NCBI RefSeq assembly: GCF_006538745.1
Contig: NZ_BJLR01000029.1
Span: 1 to 49,569 of the forward strand
Origin: Cellulomonas cellasea
GTDB lineage: Bacteria; Actinomycetota; Actinomycetes; Actinomycetales; Cellulomonadaceae
Direction of reading: 5' to 3'
DNA length: 49,569 nt
Within the stretch, counting starts at the first letter, position 1. Every line of letters begins with the position of its first letter. Shown one piece after another: positions 1 through 7,879 of the stretch. The notes below the pieces were generated by a model that worked only from the letters and a program-made list of their open reading frames with translations, made no database searches and was not told where the DNA came from. Position numbers and translations under genes: made by a program.

Positions 1-199
1 ACCCCCGCGTGAGCGACACCACCCACGAGCCGGTCGACACCCACACGGCGTCGACCGGCCCGAGGTCACTGCGTGTCCCGCGACCGACGCACGTGCGGCA
101 GCCGCCGCACGTCCCGCAGCGGGCGCGCGTCGCACGGTCGCGGGAGCTCGCGCGCCTCGCGCCGTTGCCGCAGGTCAGGCTGCGCGGCAGGGTGGCCGC
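1..199. other. Left edge, no gene supported; larC upstream region
   Basis: No convincing coding region. A 64-codon GTG frame from position 9 has arginine/proline-rich shadow composition and no ribosome binding site. The useful content is the larC promoter at 165-193. Confidence 0.5.
165..193 (+). promoter_or_regulatory. larC promoter, leaderless type
   Basis: TTGCCG at 165-170, 17 bp, then CAGGGT at 188-193. Six bases separate the -10 from the ATG at 200, so transcription would start at or next to the start codon. No Shine-Dalgarno sequence is present. Confidence 0.55.
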
Positions 200-1522
200 A
201 TGACCCACGCGCCGCACGCCGCCCCGACGGTCGCAGGCCGCGTGCTCTGGGTCGACGCGTCCGCGGGCGTCGCGGGCGACATGCTCCTCGGTGCGCTCGT
301 CGACGCGGGCGTCCCGCTCGACGTGCTGCAGGCCGCCGTCGACGCGGTGATCCCGGGCTCCGTGCGGCTCACGGCGGCGACCGTCACCCGTGCCGGGCTG
401 CGCGCCACCAAGGTCGAGGTCGACGTGCTCGTCGACGACCCGCCGCACCGCACGTGGTCGACGATCCGCGGCCTGCTCGGCGACGCGGACCTCGACCCGG
501 CCGTCCGCGCCGCGGCCCTGGCGGCGTTCGCTCGCCTCGCCGACGCCGAGGGCCGCGTGCACGGCGTCCCGGCCGAGGACGTGCACTTCCACGAGGTCGG
601 TGCGCTCGACGCGATCGCGGACGTCGTCGGCTCGTGCGCCGGGGTCGCGAGCCTCGGCGCGGCGCGCGTCGTCGTCTCGCCGGTCGCGCTCGGCTCGGGC
701 ACGATCGACGCGCACCACGGGACCCTGCCGGTGCCGGCACCCGCCGTGCTCGAGCTCGCGCGCGGCTGGGACGTCCTCGCGGGCGGCCGGGGTGAGCTCG
801 CGACACCGACGGGCCTCGCGCTCGTGACGTCGCTCGCCTCGGCGTCGGGACCGCTCCCCGCGATGCGCGTCGAGCGCACGGGGGTCGGCGCGGGCACCCG
901 GGACCGGCCCGACCGCGCGAACGTCGTGCGGATCGCGCTGGGGACCGAGGCCGTCGTCCCCCCGCACGCCGACGTGCGCACCCGGCAGGAGCCGGCCGTC
1001 GTGCTCGAGACGAACGTCGACGACCTCGACCCGCGGTTGTGGCCGGGGGTCCTCGCGCGGCTCCTCGCCGCCGGTGCGTCCGACGCGTGGCTCACGCCCA
1101 TCCTCATGAAGAAGGGCCGCCCCGCGCACACCCTCCACGTCCTGGCCGACCCGCTCGCGGCCGACGCGCTGCGCGAACTGGTGCTGGCGCACACGACGAC
1201 GCTCGGGATCCGCACGAGCACCGTCACGAAGGACGTGCTCGACCGCGCGTGGGTGTCCGTCGACGTTCCGCTCGGCGCTCCGAGGGAGAGCAGCCCCGTG
1301 CGGATCAAGGTCGGGCACCGGGGGGGCGTCGTCGTCCAGGCGATGCCGGAGTTCGAGGACGTCGCGGCCCTCGCCGACGCGACCGGCGTGCCGGTCGCCC
1401 AGGTGCTCACGGCCGCGCACGCGGCCGCCGCTGGCGCCAGGCTCCTCGCCGGAGTGCCCTGGGACGAGACGCAGACGCCAGCCGTCGGGACCTCGTCCGC
1501 CGACGACGCCGCGACGCGCTGA
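200..1522 (+). CDS. larC: LarC, nickel insertion protein for the NPN cofactor
   Basis: LarC (DUF111) is the CTP-dependent cyclometallase that inserts nickel into pyridinium-3,5-bisthiocarboxylic acid mononucleotide, the last step of nickel-pincer cofactor synthesis. The 440-residue protein shows the family N-terminus VDASAGVAGDMLLGALVDAG, the FHEVGALDAIADVVG motif, and the C-terminal block ETNVDDLDPRLWPGVLARLL followed by ILMKKGRP. It appears to be one continuous frame; some Lactobacillus larC genes are read through a programmed frameshift, and none is needed here. The ATG at 200 is chosen because it sits six bases after a -10 hexamer. It converges on larE-larB, which supply its substrate. 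Confidence 0.93.
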   Translation: MTHAPHAAPTVAGRVLWVDASAGVAGDMLLGALVDAGVPLDVLQAAVDAVIPGSVRLTAATVTRAGLRATKVEVDVLVDDPPHRTWSTIRGLLGDADLDPAVRAAALAAFARLADAEGRVHGVPAEDVHFHEVGALDAIADVVGSCAGVASLGAARVVVSPVALGSGTIDAHHGTLPVPAPAVLELARGWDVLAGGRGELATPTGLALVTSLASASGPLPAMRVERTGVGAGTRDRPDRANVVRIALGTEAVVPPHADVRTRQEPAVVLETNVDDLDPRLWPGVLARLLAAGASDAWLTPILMKKGRPAHTLHVLADPLAADALRELVLAHTTTLGIRTSTVTKDVLDRAWVSVDVPLGAPRESSPVRIKVGHRGGVVVQAMPEFEDVAALADATGVPVAQVLTAAHAAAAGARLLAGVPWDETQTPAVGTSSADDAATR

Positions 1523-1561
1523 GCCGACCCACGCCTCCCGGGCCGCCTCGAACGCCGGGCC

Positions 1562-2254
1562 TCAGCCCGCGTCCCCCCACGGCGCCGCGATCTGCGCCGC
1601 GAGGTGCCCCGCGCCGTACCCGTTGTCGATGTTGACCACCGCGACGCCGGGCGCGCAAGCGTTGAGCATCGTCAGCAGCGGCGCAAGCCCCTCGAACGCC
1701 GCGCCGTAGCCGACCGACGTGGGCACCGCGACGACGGGCGCCTCGACGAGCCCCGCGACGACGCCGGGCAGGGCACCGTCCATCCCGGCGACGACGACGA
1801 GCGCACGCGCGGACCGCACGAGGTCGAGGTGGCCGAGCACGCGGTGCAGCCCCGCGACGCCGACGTCCACGACCGTCTCGACGGGCCGTCCGAGGTGCCG
1901 GGCCGTGAGCGCGGCCTCCCGTGCGACGGGGAGGTCGGACGTGCCGGCGGCGAGCACCACGACGAGGCCCCCGGTCGGCTCGGGCGGCTCCCCCGGCCAC
2001 GCGACGAGGCGGGCGTCGGCGTCGTGCACGGCGTCGGGGAGCTCGGCGAGCAGCACGCCGACCTGGGCGTCGGTCACGCGCGTGAACAGCGTGCGCGCCG
2101 CGCGCCCACGGACCTGGGCGGCGATGACGCGCACCTGCTCGACGGACTTCGACTCGCACAGCACGGCCTCGGGGAAGCCTCGGCGCTGCGCGCGGTCGTG
2201 GTCGAGCTCGACGAAGTCCGCGAGCGCCGGCGGCGGCGCCCAGCGCTCAGGCAC
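1562..2254 (-). CDS. larB: LarB, NaAD carboxylase/hydrolase of NPN synthesis
   Basis: LarB carboxylates nicotinic acid adenine dinucleotide at C5 of the pyridine and cleaves the phosphoanhydride to give P2CMN. The 230-residue protein has the PurE/AIR-carboxylase-like core: a nucleotide-binding stretch (LVVVLAAGTSDLPVAREAAL), DVGVAGLHRVL, and the C-terminal VNIDNGYGAGHLAAQI. The GTG at 2254 is chosen because it overlaps the last 8 bases of larE, giving translational coupling. A longer upstream reading of this frame has shadow composition inside larE. It is second in the larE-larB operon. Confidence 0.9.
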   Translation of the reverse strand: MPERWAPPPALADFVELDHDRAQRRGFPEAVLCESKSVEQVRVIAAQVRGRAARTLFTRVTDAQVGVLLAELPDAVHDADARLVAWPGEPPEPTGGLVVVLAAGTSDLPVAREAALTARHLGRPVETVVDVGVAGLHRVLGHLDLVRSARALVVVAGMDGALPGVVAGLVEAPVVAVPTSVGYGAAFEGLAPLLTMLNACAPGVAVVNIDNGYGAGHLAAQIAAPWGDAG

Positions 2255-3128
2255 CGCGCACGCCGACGAGCGGGAGCGTGAACGCGCCGGACTGCACGCC
2301 GGCGAGGTCGAGCGCGACGAACCGGAAGCCCGCGGAGCGGACGGCCCGCCACACCTCCTCGCGCAACGCGTCGCCGACGACGGCCGCGAGGTCGCGCACC
2401 GGGACCTCGAGCCGGGCAACGTCGCCGTGGTGCCGCACGCGCAGGTCCCCGAGCCCGAGGCGCCGGAGCTCGGCCTCGGCGGCCTCGACCTGCGCGAGCT
2501 TCTCGGGCGTGACCTCCTCGAAGTGCGGGATCCGCGACGCGAGGCACGGCGCCGCGGGCTTGTCGGCGGACGGCAGCGCGAGCACGTGCGCGACGCGGCG
2601 GACCGCGGCCTTGTCGAGGCCGGCGTCGGCGAGCGGGCGCAGCACCCGGTGTGCGGTCGCGGCGCGCGAGCCGGGCCGGTCGGGGCGGCGCGCGTCGTCG
2701 GCGTTCTCGCCGTAGGCCACGGCGGTCAGGCCGTGCGCGGCGACGACGTCGGCGCCGATGCGCGTGAACAGCTCGTCCTTGCAGAAGAAGCAGCGGTCGG
2801 GACCGTTGCGGCGGTACTCGGGGTTGTCGCCCTCGTGGGTCTCGACCTCGACGAGCGGCGCGCCGACCACCCGGGCGACGTCGTGCGCCGCGGCCCGCTC
2901 GTCGGACGCGAGGCTCGGCGAGACGCCCAGCACGGCGACGACGCGGGCCGCGCCGAGCGCCTGCGTCGCGAGCGCGAGCAGCACCGAGGAGTCGACCCCG
3001 CCGGAGAACGCGACCCCGACGCGGCCGGAGGGCACGGCCGACCGCAGCGCCGTCATGAGGTCCTGGACCGTGTCGCGGTCCGCGTCATCGAGGAGCCGTA
3101 GCCACGGCCGCTCCACCTGCTCGGGCAT
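2247..3128 (-). CDS. larE: LarE, ATP-dependent sulfur transferase of NPN synthesis
   Basis: LarE adenylates P2CMN and transfers sulfur, run twice, to give the dithiocarboxylate precursor. The 293-residue protein has the PP-loop ATP-pyrophosphatase motif FSGGVDSSVL (41-50). Cysteines lie at C113 and C116 (RCFFCKDELF) and C195 (KPAAPCLASRIP). By position C195 should match the sacrificial cysteine of the Lactiplantibacillus enzyme. Three cysteines would also allow the iron-sulfur-dependent, non-sacrificial version; sequence alone does not decide. AGGAGG sits a few bases before the ATG. First gene of larE-larB. Confidence 0.92.
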   Translation of the reverse strand: MPEQVERPWLRLLDDADRDTVQDLMTALRSAVPSGRVGVAFSGGVDSSVLLALATQALGAARVVAVLGVSPSLASDERAAAHDVARVVGAPLVEVETHEGDNPEYRRNGPDRCFFCKDELFTRIGADVVAAHGLTAVAYGENADDARRPDRPGSRAATAHRVLRPLADAGLDKAAVRRVAHVLALPSADKPAAPCLASRIPHFEEVTPEKLAQVEAAEAELRRLGLGDLRVRHHGDVARLEVPVRDLAAVVGDALREEVWRAVRSAGFRFVALDLAGVQSGAFTLPLVGVRGA

Positions 3129-3197
3129 CAGGCCTCCTGGACCGGGTCGGGACGGGTGGCGGCCGCGCGCTCGGAGCCGCGCCTCGCGACCCGGACG

Positions 3198-3226
3198 ACC
3201 CTAGCCGCGCTGGAGTCGTGGGGCAG
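3198..3226 (-). promoter_or_regulatory. larE-larB promoter candidate
   Basis: On the minus strand CTGCCC (3226-3221) is followed after 17 bp by TAGGGT (3203-3198). This places a start about 60 bases before the larE ATG, in the 133-bp gap after the glucuronidase gene. It suggests larEB is not only read from the glucuronidase promoter. Confidence 0.4.
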
Positions 3227-3261
3227 CGGGTGCGCCGCCCGGGACCGGCGCCGCGTGCGCG

Positions 3262-5043
3262 TCATGACGTGCGGGTCCAGCGGCGGCGCAGCGCGTGCGC
3301 GGCGGCCTTGGGCTGGCGGTCCCGGGTGAACACGCCCTTCTTGTTGCCGCCGACGCGCATGACCCCGGAGGACGTCTGGAAGTCGGCGAAGTTCCAGACC
3401 TGCTCGCCGACGACGGCGTCGACGCTGTCGAACACGCGGTGGTTCATGTCGAGGTGCTCGACCTGGTACTCCTCGGTCCACGGAGTCGGCGTCACCGAGT
3501 GCAGGCCGGGCACCGTGTCCGCCCCGTACTCCGTGATGATGATCGGCTTGCCGTCGCCCGCCCACGCCTCGAGCTCCTCGCGCCACGCGGCCTCGGCGGC
3601 GACGAGGTCGCCGCTCTGGACGTACCAGCCGTAGTAGCGGTTGAGCATGAGGACGTCGCCGAGCTCGGACACCTGGCACTTCCCGTGCGGGGCGAGCATG
3701 ACGTTGACGAAGCCGACCGGCCGCGTCGGGTCGAGCTCGCGGGTGAGGGCGAACAGCGGCTCGAAGTACGCGCGGGCGGCGTCCGTGTCGGACTCGGGCT
3801 CGTTGGCGATCGACCAGAGCACGACGCTCGGGTGGTTCTTGTCGCGGGCGACGAGCTCCCGGATCGCCTGCGCGTGCACCTCACGGGACCGGTCGTTGAC
3901 GGTCTCCGGGGAGAACGTCGTGTAGCCCTGGGTGCCGAAGATCCCGCCGGCGAGGCCCATGTTCTGCCCGACGGCCGCGACCTCGTCGATCACGACGACG
4001 CCGTGGCGGTCCGCGTAGTCGTACACCTCGTCGGCGTACGGGTAGTGCGACGTGCGGAACGAGTTGGCCCCGACCCAGTCGAGCAGCGCGAAGTCGTGCA
4101 CGAGGAACGCGTCGTCGTGGCCCTTGCCCCGGACGGCGCTGTCCTCGTGCTTGCCGAAGCCCGTGAAGCGGAACGGCTCGCCGTTGATGAGGAACTCGAT
4201 CCCGCGGACCTCGACCGTGCGGATCCCGACGGTCTGGAGGTAGCTGTCGAGCGTCGCGCCGTCGTCGCCGACCAGCTCGACGTCGAGCTCGTGCAGGTAC
4301 CCGTCGCCGGGGGCCCACCGGTGCGCGCCGGCGACGCGCAGCTCGCCCTGCTCGCCCTCGCCGGTCGCGACCACCCGGCGCTCGGCGTCGCGCAGCGTGA
4401 CCCGCGTCGTGCGCGCGGCGTCGCCGGCGGACTCGACCGAGTAGCGCACGACGCCCGTCGACCCGTCGAGGTCCGTGACCACGGTGACGTCGCGGACGTA
4501 CGTGGCCGGCGTCGCGTAGAGCCACACCGCGCGGTGCAGCCCCGCGTAGTTGAAGAAGTCGTGGAAGTAGCGCTGCCGGCGTCCGTGCGGGGTGTCCTCG
4601 ACGACGCCCGGCGGGATGGTCTCGAACGTGAGCTCGTTGTTGACGACCGCGGTGACCCGCAGCTCCTCGCCGGGCACCGCGAGGTGCGTGACGTCGGCCT
4701 CGAACGGCGTGTACCCGCCCTCGTGCTCGGCGACCTGCGTGTCGCCGACCCACACGACGGCCCGGTGCGTCGCGGAGTCGAAGCGGAGCACGACCCGCTC
4801 CCCCGCCCACCCGCGCGGCACCCGCACGGTCGTCTGGTACCAGGCGTCGCCGACGTGGTCGCGCACCGCGGCGTCGGCGAGCACGTCGTTGTAGCTCGCG
4901 GGCACGGGCACGTCGACGGCGTCGTCGAGCTCCCCGGCGAACCAGCGGTCCCCGCGGCCCGCACCCGCCGCGTCGAGGCGCAGCCGCCACAGGCCCGTGA
5001 GGGACTTGCGCTCACGGGTGCGGGTGTCCTGGGGGCGGAGCAT
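3262..5043 (-). CDS. uidA: Beta-glucuronidase, glycoside hydrolase family 2
   Basis: Hydrolyses beta-D-glucuronides to free glucuronate. The 593-residue protein has the GH2 layout: sugar-binding domain (about 10-180), immunoglobulin-like domain (about 183-280) and TIM barrel (about 282-593). The acid/base glutamate is E415 in IANEPES and the nucleophile E505 in ITEYGAD. VGGNKKGVFTRDRQPKAA carries the N-x-K pair (N567, K569) that in E. coli GUS contacts the substrate carboxylate, which separates it from beta-galactosidases. Length and residue positions nearly equal the E. coli enzyme. No signal peptide, so cytoplasmic. GAGGAGG precedes the ATG at 5043. Divergent from a LacI gene. Confidence 0.94.
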   Translation of the reverse strand: MLRPQDTRTRERKSLTGLWRLRLDAAGAGRGDRWFAGELDDAVDVPVPASYNDVLADAAVRDHVGDAWYQTTVRVPRGWAGERVVLRFDSATHRAVVWVGDTQVAEHEGGYTPFEADVTHLAVPGEELRVTAVVNNELTFETIPPGVVEDTPHGRRQRYFHDFFNYAGLHRAVWLYATPATYVRDVTVVTDLDGSTGVVRYSVESAGDAARTTRVTLRDAERRVVATGEGEQGELRVAGAHRWAPGDGYLHELDVELVGDDGATLDSYLQTVGIRTVEVRGIEFLINGEPFRFTGFGKHEDSAVRGKGHDDAFLVHDFALLDWVGANSFRTSHYPYADEVYDYADRHGVVVIDEVAAVGQNMGLAGGIFGTQGYTTFSPETVNDRSREVHAQAIRELVARDKNHPSVVLWSIANEPESDTDAARAYFEPLFALTRELDPTRPVGFVNVMLAPHGKCQVSELGDVLMLNRYYGWYVQSGDLVAAEAAWREELEAWAGDGKPIIITEYGADTVPGLHSVTPTPWTEEYQVEHLDMNHRVFDSVDAVVGEQVWNFADFQTSSGVMRVGGNKKGVFTRDRQPKAAAHALRRRWTRTS

Positions 5044-5126
5044 GGGTGCCTCCTCTGGCCGGCGTGCCGGCGGGGCGGTTGCGGGCGGTGCGTCCACCCA
5101 TTCACCGCCCGTGCGCGCCGCCGCGA

Positions 5127-5136
5127 CAAGCGGTTG
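5127..5136. promoter_or_regulatory. LacI-type operator between glucuronidase and regulator genes
   Basis: CAAGCGGTTG is close to a perfect palindrome around a central CG, the classical LacI/GalR operator shape. It overlaps the -35 hexamer of the regulator gene (TTGCCG, 5134-5139) and a possible minus-strand -35 (TTGTCG, 5129-5124) for the glucuronidase. One bound dimer could repress both. Confidence 0.5.
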
Positions 5137-5162
5137 CCGTCGGTTGTCGCCGACCGTACGGT
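5134..5162 (+). promoter_or_regulatory. Promoter of the LacI-family gene, leaderless type
   Basis: TTGCCG at 5134-5139, 17 bp, TACGGT at 5157-5162, then six bases to the ATG at 5169. No Shine-Dalgarno sequence is present. Confidence 0.6.
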
Positions 5163-5168
5163 GCACGT

Positions 5169-6359
5169 ATGCCCGGTGATCAGGGCCCGCAGCGCCGCGG
5201 ACCGACGATCTACGACGTGGCCCGCGAGTGCGGCGTCGCCCCGTCCACGGTCTCGCGGGCCTTCTCCCGGCCGGGTCGCGTCAACGCGGAGACCGCGGCA
5301 CGCATCCGGGCGGTCGCCGAGACGATGGGCTACCGCGCGAACCCGCTGGCCCGGGCCCTGCCGACGGGGCACACGTCGCTGCTCGCGCTCATCGTCTCCG
5401 ACGTCACCAACCCGTTCTTCTTCGAGATCATCCGCGGCGCGGAGCAGGCGGCTGCGGCGGCCGGGTACACCGTCCTCGTCTCGGACGTGCAGGAGTCGGC
5501 GCAGGCCGAGCGACAGGCGCTCGACCGCGTGGTGCCGCTCGTCGAGGGGGTCGTGCTCGCGACGTCGCGCATGTCGGACTCGACGATCCGCGTCATGGCC
5601 AAGCAGCGCCCGACGGTCGTGCTCAACCGGGTCCTGACCGAGGTGCCGAGCGTCGTGACCGACAACTCGCGCGGCATGCGCCGGGCTGTCGAGCACCTCG
5701 GCGAGCTCGGCCACCACACCGTCGCCTACGCCGCCGGGCCGGAGGCGTCGTGGGCCGACGGGATGCGGTGGCGGAGCATGCGCGAGGCCGGCTACGAGCT
5801 CGAGCTCAAGGTCCGTCGCCTGGGCCGGTTCGAGCCGACCGTGCGCGGAGGCCTGGACGCCGCGCACGCGCTCGCGCTCGCTCCCGCCACGGCGGTGGTC
5901 TGCTACAACGACCTCGTCGCGATCGGCCTCATGCGCGGCCTGTCGTCGATGGGCGCCCGGGTGCCCGCCGAGGTCAGCGTCGTCGGCTTCGACAACATCT
6001 TCGGGTCCGACTTCTGCAGCCCGCCCCTGACGACCGTCGCCGCCCCGCTGCGTGCGCTCGGGTCGCACGCGGTGCGGGCGCTGCTGCGCGAGCTCGGGCA
6101 CACGACCCCGCACGCGGTGCGCGCGACGGTGCTGCCCGCCCAGCTCGTCGTGCGCGGCTCGACGGCCAAGCCCGGGCGACGGAGGCACGCCTGGACGAAG
6201 GATGCGGCGGCGCCCCCGGAGCCGGTCTCCGGACCCGCACGGGCGTCGGGGTCGGCCTCGGCGGCTGCCGCGACGGCGGCGTTCCCGTCCGCGTCGTCCG
6301 CGGCATCGGCCGCCGCGCCTGCACGGACCGGTCAGCCGGCGCACTCCCCGCCTGCCTGA
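5169..6359 (+). CDS. LacI/GalR-family regulator, probably of the glucuronidase gene
   Basis: A 396-residue DNA-binding repressor. The N-terminal helix-turn-helix and hinge helix cover about residues 13-62 (PTIYDVARECGVAPSTVSRAF, then RANPLARAL). The periplasmic-binding-protein-like effector domain follows to about 333, with VSDVTNPFF and CYNDLVAIGL typical of the family. The ATG at 5169 is chosen because it follows a -10 by six bases and puts the HTH at the N-terminus; an upstream GTG would add a shadow-like extension. The last roughly 60 residues are an Ala/Ser/Pro-rich tail beyond the family's usual end. Divergent from the glucuronidase, so a uronide or glucuronate inducer is likely. Confidence 0.9.
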   Translation: MPGDQGPQRRGPTIYDVARECGVAPSTVSRAFSRPGRVNAETAARIRAVAETMGYRANPLARALPTGHTSLLALIVSDVTNPFFFEIIRGAEQAAAAAGYTVLVSDVQESAQAERQALDRVVPLVEGVVLATSRMSDSTIRVMAKQRPTVVLNRVLTEVPSVVTDNSRGMRRAVEHLGELGHHTVAYAAGPEASWADGMRWRSMREAGYELELKVRRLGRFEPTVRGGLDAAHALALAPATAVVCYNDLVAIGLMRGLSSMGARVPAEVSVVGFDNIFGSDFCSPPLTTVAAPLRALGSHAVRALLRELGHTTPHAVRATVLPAQLVVRGSTAKPGRRRHAWTKDAAAPPEPVSGPARASGSASAAAATAAFPSASSAASAAAPARTGQPAHSPPA

Positions 6360-6435
6360 CGCGCCGCGTGCACGGGCCGCTCGGGCGACACACCCACCGC
6401 GCGGCTGACGGGTCGGCCGCCGCCTCGACACCGGC

Positions 6436-6464
6436 GTTGCCGCACGTTGCCACGCCCCGTTGCC
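6436..6464 (+). repeat. Three GTTGCC direct repeats upstream of the larA-like gene
   Basis: GTTGCC occurs at 6436-6441, 6446-6451 and 6459-6464. The last is part of the -35 region. The same hexamer is in the larC -35 (164-169) and the LacI operator region (5133-5138). It may be an operator half-site or simply repeated -35-like sequence. Confidence 0.35.
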
Positions 6465-6489
6465 CCGAGGGGCCGCGGAGGCGCAGGGT
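6460..6489 (+). promoter_or_regulatory. larA-like gene promoter, leaderless type
   Basis: TTGCCC at 6460-6465, 18 bp, CAGGGT at 6484-6489, then six bases to the ATG at 6496. The -10 and spacing to the start codon match the larC promoter. Confidence 0.55.
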
Positions 6490-6495
6490 GGGCGG

Positions 6496-7788
6496 ATGAC
6501 AGCCCTCACGCAGCCCGCGGACCGCGTCGGCGCCCGGTCGATCGGCGGTCCCGGCCAGGTCCTCGACGACGGCACCGTCCGCGCGTTCGTCACCGAGCGC
6601 CTCGCCGAGATCGACCTCGCGGGCCGGACGCTGTGCGTCGTCGTCCCCGACGGGACGCGCAGCTGCCCCCTGCCCCTGCTGCTCGGCGCGGTGCACGAGG
6701 CGTCGACGGCCGCGGGCGCGGCGCACCTGACGTTCCTCGTCGCGCTCGGCACGCACGCCGCGATGGCCGAGCCCGAGCTCGCGCGCCACCTCGGGTACGA
6801 CGCCGGCGAGGTCGCCGGGACCTACCCCGGCACGACCGTGCTCAACCACGCGTGGTGGGACGACGCGACGTTCGTGTCCGTCGGGACGATCAGCGCCGAG
6901 CGGCTCTCCGAGCTGTCCGAGGGACGTCTCGTGCGCGACGTCGACGTCCGGCTCAACCGTGCCGTCGTCGAGCACGACGTCACGCTCATCATCGGACCGG
7001 TGTTCCCGCACGAGGTCGTGGGCTTCTCGGGCGGCAACAAGTACCTGTTCCCGGGCGTCGCCGTGAAGGACGTCATCGACGTCTCGCACTGGCTCGGTGC
7101 GCTCATCAGCAGCTCGGAGATCATCGGCACGCGCGGCATCACCCCCGTGCGGGCGCTGATCGACGAGGCCGCGGCGCTCGTCCCCGGGGAGCGGTACGCG
7201 CTGTGCGTCGTCGCGCAGTCCGGCACCGGGGCGCTGCACGCCGCAAGCTTCGGGAGCCCCGAGGACGCGTGGGCCGCCGCCGCGGACGTCTCGGCCGAGA
7301 CGCACGTCCGGTACCTCGACGCGCCCGTGCGCCGCGTGCTCTCGGTGATCCCCACGAAGTACGAGGACATGTGGACCGGCGCGAAGGGCTTCTACAAGGT
7401 CGAGCCGGTCGTCGCCGACGGGGGTCAGGTCGTCATCTACGCGCCGCACATCACGGAGATCTCCGTGATGCACCCGCAGATCCTCGAGATCGGGTACCAC
7501 TGCCGCGACTACTTCGTGAAGCAGTGGGACCGCTTCGCGCACCTGCCGTGGGGCGACCTGGCGCACTCGACGCACCTGCGCGGCCAGGGCACCTACGACG
7601 ACGTGCACGGCGAGCGGTGCCGCGTCACGGTGACGCTCGCGACGGGCATCCCCGAGGACGTGGTGCGCGCAGCGAACCTCGACTACCTCGACCCCGCCGA
7701 GGTCGACGTCGACGCGTGGGCGCAGGACCCGGGCACGCTCGTCGTCCCCCAGGCCGGCGAGGTGCTGCACCGGCTGCGCACGCCCTGA
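6496..7788 (+). CDS. LarA-family nickel-pincer racemase/epimerase
   Basis: A 430-residue LarA (DUF2088) protein that would use the NPN cofactor for hydride abstraction and return on a 2-hydroxy acid. Residues matching L. plantarum LarA are visible: D52/R55 in PDGTR, H87 in LGTHAAM, H172 in FPHEVVGF, K182 in SGGNKYLFPG (the cofactor-linking lysine) and H198 in VSHW. The H172-K182-H198 spacing equals 174-184-200 of LarA. The surroundings of H172 and K182 differ from lactate racemases, and the family includes malate, phenyllactate, hydroxyglutarate and gluconate isomerases. Proximity to a glucuronidase suggests a sugar acid; substrate unproven. The ATG is preferred over TTG at 6460, which lies in the -35. 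Confidence 0.85.
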   Translation: MTALTQPADRVGARSIGGPGQVLDDGTVRAFVTERLAEIDLAGRTLCVVVPDGTRSCPLPLLLGAVHEASTAAGAAHLTFLVALGTHAAMAEPELARHLGYDAGEVAGTYPGTTVLNHAWWDDATFVSVGTISAERLSELSEGRLVRDVDVRLNRAVVEHDVTLIIGPVFPHEVVGFSGGNKYLFPGVAVKDVIDVSHWLGALISSSEIIGTRGITPVRALIDEAAALVPGERYALCVVAQSGTGALHAASFGSPEDAWAAAADVSAETHVRYLDAPVRRVLSVIPTKYEDMWTGAKGFYKVEPVVADGGQVVIYAPHITEISVMHPQILEIGYHCRDYFVKQWDRFAHLPWGDLAHSTHLRGQGTYDDVHGERCRVTVTLATGIPEDVVRAANLDYLDPAEVDVDAWAQDPGTLVVPQAGEVLHRLRTP

Positions 7789-7844
7789 CGGCCCCACCGG
7801 GCGCGGACCCGGGCGGGCGCGGGTCGCGCGATGGTGCGGTGCGC

Positions 7845-7873
7845 GTGCCTCCGGCGCCCGGCGACGCCAGACT
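7845..7873 (+). promoter_or_regulatory. dinB promoter candidate, leaderless type
   Basis: GTGCCT at 7845-7850, 17 bp, CAGACT at 7868-7873, then six bases to the ATG at 7880. The -35 is weak, but the -10 to start spacing repeats the local pattern. No LexA (SOS) box was noticed. Confidence 0.4.
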
Positions 7874-7879
7874 CGGCAC

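Noticed and set aside
9-203. 64-codon GTG ORF at the left edge
   Set aside because: Shadow-like composition, no ribosome binding site, and it covers the larC promoter.
5153-5162. ACCGTACGGT perfect palindrome as an operator
   Set aside because: It coincides with the -10 hexamer of the LacI gene, so promoter function explains it; a 10-bp palindrome is common by chance.
5046-5168. N-terminal extension of the LacI protein from an upstream start
   Set aside because: It would cover the operator and promoter, and the added residues are not like the family.
3990-6752. Long 920-codon open frame antisense to the LacI region
   Set aside because: Typical GC-rich shadow: Arg/Ser/Pro-rich and overlapping well-identified genes.
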